Below are positions 7,991 to 14,332 of a stretch of DNA of 35,384 bases, piece by piece. A model generated the notes under the pieces. The model worked only from the letters and a program-made list of their open reading frames with translations. It was not told where the DNA came from and did no database searches. The stretch's first letter is position 1. Each line of letters starts with the position of its first letter. The translations under genes were made by a program, and so were the position numbers. Source of the DNA: Prevotella sp. (GTDB lineage Bacteria; Bacteroidota; Bacteroidia; Bacteroidales; Bacteroidaceae); the NCBI GenBank assembly GCA_017428055.1, contig JAFRRN010000028.1, positions 1 to 35,384 of the forward strand. The letters are read 5' to 3'.

Positions 7991-9196
7991 ATGACTAAAG
8001 GTTTAAAGACTATGAATGAACAGACAACGAACATCCCCGAAGAGCTACGGACAGCGGTGAGAACCATCAAGACTGCAATACTCCAGAGTCAACATCGAGC
8101 TGTCAAGGCTGTCAACCAAGAGCAACTGGCATTGTATTATGGCATTGGCAGATACCTTTCCGAAAACACTCGTAAAAAGAATTGGGGCACAGGAGCTTTG
8201 CGAAGTATCAGCGACCGGTTAAGGGAAGAACTGCCAGGATTACGTGGTTTTGGGCTGTCAAGCCTTAAGAACATGCGAATTTTCTATGAAGCATGGAACA
8301 TCATTGAACGCAATTCGCCAATTGCAATTGGCGAATTGTCCGATGAGCGGAAACAACCTGACGGAATATCATTAGAGTCTACTGAGAACAAGGACAACGA
8401 CATTCGCCAATTGCAATTGGCGAATTTGTCGGAATTTCCTTTGACAGAATTTCTCAGTATTGGTTTTACCCATCACATCCGTATCTTGGAAAATGCCAAG
8501 GAGATGGACGAACGGATGTTCTATATACACTATTGCTACGAGTACAAGCCGACGGCAGACGATTTAGTCCAAGTCATCAAGAGACAAGACTTGTATCATC
8601 ATCAAAGTAAATTGCCTAATAACTTTCTCGCAACAATGCCAGACTACAAACAGGCATATCGTGCCATTCGGATGTTTAAAGATGAATATCTGCTCGATTA
8701 TATCAATGTGGAAGAGCTTGGTATGCACGATGAGGAAATCGACGAACGGGTCATTGAGAACAATATCGTTCACAACGTAAAGAACTTCATCATGACTTTT
8801 GGTCGAGGGTTTACATTTATCGGCAACCAAGTACATTTCGACAAGCTGGGACACGACCATTGGATTGATCTCCTTTTCTATAACCGTGACCTTAGGCGAA
8901 CGGTCGTGTTTGAGTTGAAGCGCGGAAACTTCAAGGTGGCATATCTCGCCCAGTTAAGTAGTTATCATCGTATTCTCAATGATGACGACAGACGGGAGGG
9001 CGAGGAAGCGCCTATTGGCATCATCCTCTGCAAGAAAGCTGACAAGGCATACGTTGAATATATCATGCAGGATTTTCGTCAGCCTATGGGAGTTGCCACA
9101 TACAAGACTGCCAATGAAATGGAGCCTGAATTGTTGAGGGTATTGCCCTCCAAGGAGGATCTCCAGCGTATATTTGAGGAAAGTAGCAGGAAATAA
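7991..9196 (+). CDS. DUF1016/YhcG-family PD-(D/E)XK nuclease
   Basis: A 401-residue protein of the DUF1016 family: an N-terminal helical DNA-binding region (ALYYGIGRYLSE, LRGFGLSSLKNMRIFYEAW, residues about 40-105) and a C-terminal nuclease domain. The nuclease signature is visible as D293 (WIDLLFYN), E308 and K310 (VVFELKRG), a complete PD-(D/E)XK set. Family members are common beside restriction systems. The linker near residues 107-150 is unusual: a perfect palindrome occurs twice in its DNA (8311-8338 and 8402-8425), read in two different frames. The gene follows res by 9 bases and is probably the last of the operon. An alternative in-frame start is ATG 8012. The biochemical role in restriction is not established here. 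Confidence 0.88.
   Translation: MTKGLKTMNEQTTNIPEELRTAVRTIKTAILQSQHRAVKAVNQEQLALYYGIGRYLSENTRKKNWGTGALRSISDRLREELPGLRGFGLSSLKNMRIFYEAWNIIERNSPIAIGELSDERKQPDGISLESTENKDNDIRQLQLANLSEFPLTEFLSIGFTHHIRILENAKEMDERMFYIHYCYEYKPTADDLVQVIKRQDLYHHQSKLPNNFLATMPDYKQAYRAIRMFKDEYLLDYINVEELGMHDEEIDERVIENNIVHNVKNFIMTFGRGFTFIGNQVHFDKLGHDHWIDLLFYNRDLRRTVVFELKRGNFKVAYLAQLSSYHRILNDDDRREGEEAPIGIILCKKADKAYVEYIMQDFRQPMGVATYKTANEMEPELLRVLPSKEDLQRIFEESSRK
8311..8338. repeat. Perfect 28-base palindrome, copy 1, in the DUF1016 gene
   Basis: Half-site CAATTCGCCAATTG followed by its exact reverse complement. It is read as R-N-S-P-I-A-I-G-E-L in the protein. It shares a 24-base core with copy 2. Confidence 0.93.
8402..8425. 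repeat. Perfect 24-base palindrome, copy 2, in the DUF1016 gene
   Basis: Half-site ATTCGCCAATTG followed by its exact reverse complement, identical to the core of copy 1, 63 bases downstream. Here it is read in another frame, as I-R-Q-L-Q-L-A-N-L. Confidence 0.93.
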
Positions 9197-9241
9197 TTCA
9201 GATAATGAAAAAAGATTACGAATATTTCGGAAGGATATAAG

Positions 9242-10396
9242 ATGGAATACTCTCACGTCAAAAAGACAACTTTCTATAGTTTCATAGTACTATGCGCCCT
9301 ATTGACGATTGCCTCGTGCACTGGGAATGGAGTGCGTCAGGCTGGTGGGCGAGGCGATACGATACACTTCAAGTATGCGGAAAACATCGAGATGGTGAGA
9401 TATGAGCACCATACCGTGGTGAAACTGAAGAACCCTTGGCGAAAAGGCACCATCCTCCACACCTATATCTTGACCGACAGCGATCATGGGAAAGATATAA
9501 AAGAGGGGGCGACCACGGTGAGGATACCACTGAAGAGGAGCGTCGTGTTCAACACCGCCCATGCCTCCCTGCTCTGTATGTTGGGCGAGGGGAACCGCAT
9601 CAAGGGCGCGTGTGACCTGAAATACATGAACATTCCCGAGATTCATTGCCGCCTGTTATCATCGGCGGGGAGCGAACCGTCGCTCATCGACTGCGGCAAT
9701 TCCATGTCGCCAGACATTGAGACCATTATCGACCTCGATGCCGACGGCATCCTCCTCTCGCCCTTCGAGAACAGCGGGGGCTACGGCAAGGTCGAGGAAC
9801 TGGGCATCCCCATCATCGAATGTGCCGACTACATGGAGACCTCCGCATTGGGACGGGCGGAGTGGATGCGTTTCTATGGCATCCTGTATGGATGCGAGGC
9901 AAAGGCCGACTCATTGTTTAACGTAGTGGAACAGTCGTATCTCCAACTGAAAGAGAAGGCACGGCAATCGCAAGTGAGCCGCTCCATCATCACCGAAAGG
10001 ATGACGGGCAACACATGGTATGTGGCAGGGGGTAGGAGTTCGGTGGGCAAGCTGATTGCAGATGCCAACGGCAAATATGCCTGGGCGGACGACACGCATA
10101 GCGGCAGCCTCGCCCTTCCCTTCGAGATGGTGTTAGACAAGGCGGGCGATGCCGACGTGTGGATATTCAATGATGGCAGCCCTGCGCCGATGACTTATAC
10201 CCGTTTGTCATCGGAATTTCATGGCTACACGTCTATGAAAGCCTTCCGCGACCGCCATGTCTACGTGGTGCGTTCGATGGAAACGCCCTATTTCGAGGAG
10301 GTGTCGTTCCGTCCCGACTGGCTCTTGCGCGACTACATCATCCTGTTGCACCCCGACATAGACTTGGGCGAATTAAAGTATTTCAAACCCATATAA
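9242..10396 (+). CDS. Iron-siderophore/cobalamin-type ABC transporter binding lipoprotein
   Basis: A 384-residue substrate-binding protein of the FecB/BtuF class, anchored as a lipoprotein. The N terminus has a hydrophobic segment ending in the lipobox IASC (about residues 24-27). The body follows the two-lobe FecB pattern: RSVVFNTAHASLLCMLGEGNRI, then DIETIIDLDADGILLSPFEN and VEELGIPIIECADYMETSALGRAEWMRF, typical of metal-chelate binding proteins. The permease gene starts one base after its stop, so the two are co-transcribed. The substrate (haem, siderophore or corrinoid) cannot be told from sequence; no riboswitch was seen upstream, where only 45 bases separate it from the nuclease gene. 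Confidence 0.85.
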   Translation: MEYSHVKKTTFYSFIVLCALLTIASCTGNGVRQAGGRGDTIHFKYAENIEMVRYEHHTVVKLKNPWRKGTILHTYILTDSDHGKDIKEGATTVRIPLKRSVVFNTAHASLLCMLGEGNRIKGACDLKYMNIPEIHCRLLSSAGSEPSLIDCGNSMSPDIETIIDLDADGILLSPFENSGGYGKVEELGIPIIECADYMETSALGRAEWMRFYGILYGCEAKADSLFNVVEQSYLQLKEKARQSQVSRSIITERMTGNTWYVAGGRSSVGKLIADANGKYAWADDTHSGSLALPFEMVLDKAGDADVWIFNDGSPAPMTYTRLSSEFHGYTSMKAFRDRHVYVVRSMETPYFEEVSFRPDWLLRDYIILLHPDIDLGELKYFKPI

Positions 10397-10397
10397 C

Positions 10398-11408
10398 ATG
10401 CAGAACGCAACGAAATGCGGCTTGGCGCTGGCCATTGCCATCATCATCCTCTTCGCCGCCAACCTCATGGTGGGCTCCGTACACATTCCTTTGGCGGACA
10501 TCCTGGATATCCTCATCGGTAAATATGACGGCAAGCCATCGTGGCAGTTCATCATCATGGAGTCGCGATTGCCACAAGCCATCACCGCCACCTTGTGCGG
10601 CGCGTCGTTGGCGACATGTGGCTTGCTCTTGCAAACGGCATTCAAGAACCCCTTGGCAGGGCCCTCCATTTTCGGCATATCTGGCGGAGCGGGATTGGGA
10701 GTGGCGTTGGTGATACTGTGGTTCGGCGGGTCTGTTGGCTCTGTCGTATATAGCGTGAGTGGGTTTATGGCGGTATTTCTCGCCGCCTTCGTTGGTGCGA
10801 TGCTTGTCACGGGCATCATCTTCCTCTTCTCGACGTTGGTGAGAAGCAATGTCATGCTGCTCATCATCGGCATCATGATCGGCTACCTGTCATCGTCAGC
10901 CATCTCATTGCTCAACTTCATCTCTACCGAGGAGGGTGTTCGCTCATACATGGTATGGGGAATGGGGTCGTTTGGGGGCGTGTCGATGTCACACATCCCA
11001 TTGTTTACATCGGTCTGTATGGTTGGATTATTGGGGGCTTTCCTGTTGGCAAAACCATTGAATGCCTTATTGCTCGGAGAATATTATGCGGAGAACCTTG
11101 GGGTAAACACACGGCGGGTACGTAACCAACTGCTCGCCATCACGGGAATTCTCACCGCCATCACCACCGCCTTCTGCGGACCCGTGGCGTTCATCGGGCT
11201 GGCTGTACCCCACTTGGCGCGGCTCATCCTGCGTACCGACAACCACCGCTCACTGCTCCCCGTGACCGTCTTGACGGGCGCTGCTGTCGCCTTGCTCTGC
11301 AACATCGTCTGCTACTTGCCAGGGGAAGGCGGCATCATTCCATTGAATGCTGTCACTCCATTGGTAGGTGCGCCAGTGATCATCTATGTCATTGCTCGGA
11401 AGAGTTAA
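10398..11408 (+). CDS. FecCD-family ABC transporter permease
   Basis: A 336-residue inner-membrane permease of the FecCD/BtuC family with about ten hydrophobic helices. The motif LPQAITATLCGASLATCGLLLQTAFKNPLAGP near the N terminus (seen in pieces) and the C-terminal CGPVAFIGLAVPHLARLI are family hallmarks; the latter is the loop that docks onto the ATPase. It starts one base after the binding-protein gene. The usual third gene, an ATP-binding subunit, is missing: the next codons belong to a convergent gene whose frame overlaps this one by 159 bases. The C terminus (GAPVIIYVIARKS) ends close to the usual family end. Confidence 0.9.
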   Translation: MQNATKCGLALAIAIIILFAANLMVGSVHIPLADILDILIGKYDGKPSWQFIIMESRLPQAITATLCGASLATCGLLLQTAFKNPLAGPSIFGISGGAGLGVALVILWFGGSVGSVVYSVSGFMAVFLAAFVGAMLVTGIIFLFSTLVRSNVMLLIIGIMIGYLSSSAISLLNFISTEEGVRSYMVWGMGSFGGVSMSHIPLFTSVCMVGLLGAFLLAKPLNALLLGEYYAENLGVNTRRVRNQLLAITGILTAITTAFCGPVAFIGLAVPHLARLILRTDNHRSLLPVTVLTGAAVALLCNIVCYLPGEGGIIPLNAVTPLVGAPVIIYVIARKS

Positions 11409-12497
11409 ATGGAATTGGACGCAGACGGGCTTGTCCACATGGATGCCCTTGCGCATTTTCTTCAACAAGCCAGTCTGTTGGTTGCGTTGATACACCTCGA
11501 TGACATTGTCATCCCTGCAAGCGCAGAGCAGGAACTTGCCATTCGGCGTGATGTTGAACTGGCGCGGATGGTTGCCCGTTTCCTGATACCCCACCTTGCG
11601 AAGCTTGCCCGTCTCGGCATTGACGGCAAAAATGGCGATGCCATCATGCACCAACCGGTTGCTGGCATATAGGAACTTGCCATCGGGAGAGAGGTGGATG
11701 TCTGCCCCACCCCGCCCGTTAACGGTATCTGTGGAAATCTCCTGGATGGTTTCTAACTCCCCATCATTGTACCTGAACACCGTGATGCGACTCGACAGCT
11801 CGCCCATGAGGTAGACGAACCGCCCCTCCTTGTCGTAGACGAAATGGCGGGGACCAGTGCCGAGGCTCACCATAAAGGGCTTGAAAATACGGATGGAGTC
11901 GTCTTGGTTGTCAAGGCGGAGCATCTGGTCGCCGCTGAAATCCGTCATGAAGATGTATTTGCCATCGGGCGAAAACCGCGTACAATGAATGTGTGGCTCT
12001 TTCTGGCGCAACGTGTCAGGACCACCCCAGCTGCCCGTCGTCCATGCCACCACGCTGTCGAGTGCCGTTTCCTTCAAGAAGAACTCGCTGATAGAGCCAC
12101 CCGAATAATTGGCCGTCAACACCATCTTGCCGTCTGTCTCAACATAACAAGGGTCTTCGCCTCCCGTGGGCATGGAGTTGATGAGGCTCATCTTGCCCGT
12201 GGCCTTCTCGTAGGCAATGGCATAGACACACGCTGCCTCGTCGTTGGTCTCTCCCACAGCATAAATGACATTGCCATCCTCGTTGAAAGTAAGATAGGAA
12301 GGATTGGTCAACTTGAACGATTGCTTGGACTTTGCCACGCCATTCTCTTGGTCAAACTTGAAAGAGTAAAGCCCATCGCTACCGCCATCGGTGTATGTAC
12401 CCACCACCATGTCAATCATGTCTTCGAGCCTACCCTCCTCTTCACAAGAGACGACCATGAAAAGAAACAAGAAAGCAACTATATATATCTTATTCAT
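11250..12497 (-). CDS. Lactonase-family (6-phosphogluconolactonase-like) lipoprotein with antisense C-terminal extension
   Basis: A 415-residue seven-bladed beta-propeller of the lactonase family, related to Pgl, exported as a lipoprotein: the N terminus has a hydrophobic stretch ending VVSC. Family motifs are seen: VVGTYTDGGSDGLYSFKFD, TGPRHFVYDKEGRFVYLMGE, GADIHLSPDGKFLYASNR, and NHPRQFNITPNGKFLLCACRDDN. Family proteins usually end shortly after KPVCVQF; here the frame continues for about 53 more codons antisense to the permease (11250-11411), with a composition unlike the propeller. Loss of the original stop, perhaps through a deletion that also removed an ATPase gene, is inferred. A -7 box is found at 12520-12527. 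The exact substrate is unknown; 'lactonase' is a family name only. Confidence 0.85.
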   Translation of the reverse strand: MNKIYIVAFLFLFMVVSCEEEGRLEDMIDMVVGTYTDGGSDGLYSFKFDQENGVAKSKQSFKLTNPSYLTFNEDGNVIYAVGETNDEAACVYAIAYEKATGKMSLINSMPTGGEDPCYVETDGKMVLTANYSGGSISEFFLKETALDSVVAWTTGSWGGPDTLRQKEPHIHCTRFSPDGKYIFMTDFSGDQMLRLDNQDDSIRIFKPFMVSLGTGPRHFVYDKEGRFVYLMGELSSRITVFRYNDGELETIQEISTDTVNGRGGADIHLSPDGKFLYASNRLVHDGIAIFAVNAETGKLRKVGYQETGNHPRQFNITPNGKFLLCACRDDNVIEVYQRNQQTGLLKKMRKGIHVDKPVCVQFHLTLPSNDIDDHWRTYQWSDSIQWNDAAFPWQVADDVAEQGDSSARQDGHGEQ

Positions 12498-12519
12498 CCA
12501 ACCATTTCGTTAGGGCTGC

Positions 12520-12527
12520 CAAAAGTA
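12520..12527 (-). promoter_or_regulatory. -7 box (TACTTTTG) for the lactonase gene
   Basis: On the minus strand TACTTTTG matches TAnnTTTG, 22 bases before the ATG. No clear -33 TTTG is seen. Confidence 0.45.
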
Positions 12528-12601
12528 AGAAAAAAATCGTTCTTAATAGAATTATTTGCAAAGATTTATGGTTTATCAAACTCGTTTTCACACATTTTTC
12601 T

Positions 12602-12609
12602 TACATTTG
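12602..12609 (+). promoter_or_regulatory. -7 box (TACATTTG) for the small membrane protein gene
   Basis: TACATTTG fits TAnnTTTG and lies 18 bases before ATG 12628. This argues against the earlier in-frame ATG at 12556 as start. No clear -33 box. Confidence 0.45.
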
Positions 12610-12627
12610 CAGCAAAAACACAACAAT

Positions 12628-12969
12628 ATGGGCAATGATTTTGAGACGCTTTGGCGCGAGCATAAGAAAGAGATATTGATGGCGAACGAGGAATACCGAC
12701 AAATCATGGACAGTTACAAGATGAACAGTGGCGCCGACTGGCTGCTGTTTGCCTTCCCCATCGTGGTGGCCATTGCCATCCTCGAATGGATGCCGACGGG
12801 CAAGGAATTGCTCAACTGGCTGATTGCCGCTGTTGCCGCCATCATCATTTTCGCTATATGCGTTTGGGTAAAGACGCTCATCACGGGCAACCGTTCACTT
12901 GATGAAGTGGAGAAAGAGGTGAAAGAACAGTGTCGCAAAAGATTTGAAGAGACAGGGAAACTGGTGTAG
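12628..12969 (+). CDS. Small two-helix membrane protein, function unknown
   Basis: I do not recognise a family. The 113-residue protein starts MGNDFETLWREHKKEILMANEEYRQ (read in pieces), a charged N-terminal helix of about 40 residues, then two hydrophobic segments (LLFAFPIVVAIAILEW and LIAAVAAIIIFAICVWV) separated by a short PTGKELLNW loop, and ends in a charged helix (SLDEVEKEVKEQCRKRFEETGK). The hairpin topology would put both termini on the same side, probably the cytoplasm. Start at 12628 rather than 12556 because the -7 box lies between them. It converges on hemW and is not obviously linked to it. Confidence 0.7.
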   Translation: MGNDFETLWREHKKEILMANEEYRQIMDSYKMNSGADWLLFAFPIVVAIAILEWMPTGKELLNWLIAAVAAIIIFAICVWVKTLITGNRSLDEVEKEVKEQCRKRFEETGKLV

Positions 12970-13020
12970 AGGGTAAAGATAAAAAATCGCAAGGTGTTTA
13001 TTTATTTACCTTTTTACCTT

Positions 13021-14154
13021 TTAAACTTTTATTAAGTCGCTCATGATGGAGTCGCTGACAAATAATCCCTTCTTGGTCAAGGCGATACGACCGTCGTTGA
13101 TGGCAAGCGTTCCCTCGGTAATATGCTTCTTTGCCTGTTGCAACAAATACGATTTGTATTTGTCCAACAGATGATTATATGAGATACCTTCCCTTGTCCG
13201 CAATGCCGTGACGATGGTGTCGTTGTAACGGGTTTCATCGGTCAGGATTTCCTTCTCAGCGGGTACATCCCCCCTGCCGATGGCATCCATGTATTGTTGG
13301 ATGTCGGCAATATTCCATTGGCGGGTGTCGATGTCGTATGAATGGGCCGCCGCCCCAAGCCCCAAGTACGGAATCCCTTGCCAATAACTGCCGTTATGGC
13401 GTGAACGGAAACATCGGCATGGGTCGCTCTTGGCGAAATTGCTTATCTCATAATGCTCATAGCCAGCGGCTTCCAACTTGTCTATCAACATGTCATACAT
13501 TTGCACACTCAATTCCTCCTCCTTCTCCAAGTCTGTCTTTTGCCTATGTCTGACCATGTTGTACAAAGGGGTTCCTTCCTCATACATGAGACTATATGCA
13601 GACAAATGCTCCACCCGAAGTGACAAAGCCATGTCCAAATCCGCCTCCCATTCTGCCAGAGTCTCATCAGGGAAGCCAAACATCAGGTCGATGCTGATAT
13701 TGTCAATGCCCGCCTCTCTCAACCTGTCCACGGCTATGATGGCCTGTGAAGATGTATGCCTACGGTGAAGAAACCGCAGACGGCTATCAGAAAACGTCTG
13801 CACACCCATGCTCACACGATTGACAGGCAACGACGACAACCCCTCCGCAAACTCCTCGGTGATGTCATCGGGATTGCATTCGATGGTCACCTCGGCATTT
13901 TCTTCCACCTTATATATATATAATAGGTGTCGGAACAATTTCTCCAATTGCGATAGAGTCAATTGGGAAGGAGTACCCCCACCAAGATAAACCGTGGAAA
14001 AGGAACGACGAGACCATACCTTGCTCCGCAGTTCCATCTCTCGACAGAGAGACTCGACGTAACGGTCGCGCCTATCGAGCAAAGTCGTTGAGTAAAAGCC
14101 ACAATAAATGCAGCGACTCTTGCAAAACGGGATATGGATGTAGATGCCAGCCAT
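13021..14154 (-). CDS. hemW: HemW-like radical SAM protein (haem chaperone)
   Basis: A 377-residue radical SAM enzyme of the HemN/HemW family. The cluster motif CKSRCIYC (C11, C15, C18) is the CX3CX2C pattern followed by a Tyr/Phe-rich stretch (GFYSTT). The YLGGGTPSQL segment, the ECNPDDIT stretch and the RVSMGVQTF motif are conserved in the family, and a HemN_C-type winged domain forms the C terminus. The short N terminus without the extra HemN cysteine favours HemW, a haem-binding chaperone, over a true coproporphyrinogen dehydrogenase. Start chosen at ATG 14154 (MAGIYIHIPFC); an in-frame ATG at 14184 would add 10 residues but lies on top of a -7-like box (14182-14189, minus strand). Confidence 0.9.
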   Translation of the reverse strand: MAGIYIHIPFCKSRCIYCGFYSTTLLDRRDRYVESLCREMELRSKVWSRRSFSTVYLGGGTPSQLTLSQLEKLFRHLLYIYKVEENAEVTIECNPDDITEEFAEGLSSLPVNRVSMGVQTFSDSRLRFLHRRHTSSQAIIAVDRLREAGIDNISIDLMFGFPDETLAEWEADLDMALSLRVEHLSAYSLMYEEGTPLYNMVRHRQKTDLEKEEELSVQMYDMLIDKLEAAGYEHYEISNFAKSDPCRCFRSRHNGSYWQGIPYLGLGAAAHSYDIDTRQWNIADIQQYMDAIGRGDVPAEKEILTDETRYNDTIVTALRTREGISYNHLLDKYKSYLLQQAKKHITEGTLAINDGRIALTKKGLFVSDSIMSDLIKV

Positions 14155-14181
14155 CAGAGCAAAAAAACTATTGATTTGTCG

Positions 14182-14189
14182 CAAAATTA
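14182..14189 (-). promoter_or_regulatory. -7 box (TAATTTTG) for hemW
   Basis: On the minus strand TAATTTTG matches TAnnTTTG, 27 bases before ATG 14154. No clear -33 TTTG. Confidence 0.4.
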
Positions 14190-14229
14190 CTAATAAGTCA
14201 TAAAAGATTGTCGGTTTTTTAAGATTTCT

Positions 14230-14260
14230 TTTGCCTATTCGTCAAAAAGTAGTAATTTTA
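14230..14260 (+). promoter_or_regulatory. Probable promoter of the EF-G2 gene
   Basis: TTTG (14230-14233), a 19-base spacer and TAATTTTA (14253-14260) fit the Bacteroidota promoter with one mismatch in the -7 box. A leader of about 65 bases precedes the ATG. Confidence 0.5.
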
Positions 14261-14332
14261 ACGGCGATATGCGAAGTAGCATCTAAAAATCAATCGAATT
14301 GATTAACTAATAACAAATAAAACCAAACAACA

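Noticed and set aside
9197-9241. Cobalamin riboswitch or separate promoter before the binding lipoprotein
   Set aside because: The 45-base gap is too short for a riboswitch and no TAnnTTTG box is seen.
11844-12638. Long open frame on the plus strand opposite the lactonase gene
   Set aside because: It is antisense to a well-recognised beta-propeller gene and its translation (many His and Arg, no family pattern) is what a shadow frame gives.
12971-13015. Possible bidirectional terminator between the small membrane protein gene and hemW
   Set aside because: Only short A/T stems (GGTAAA/TTTACC or AAGGT/ACCTT) with long loops are found; not distinct from the AT-rich background.
13907-13926. TATATATATA tract, also near 16898 and 12480
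   Set aside because: The first lies in coding sequence of hemW (Leu-Tyr-Ile-Tyr codons); the others are simple AT-rich intergenic sequence with no further structure.
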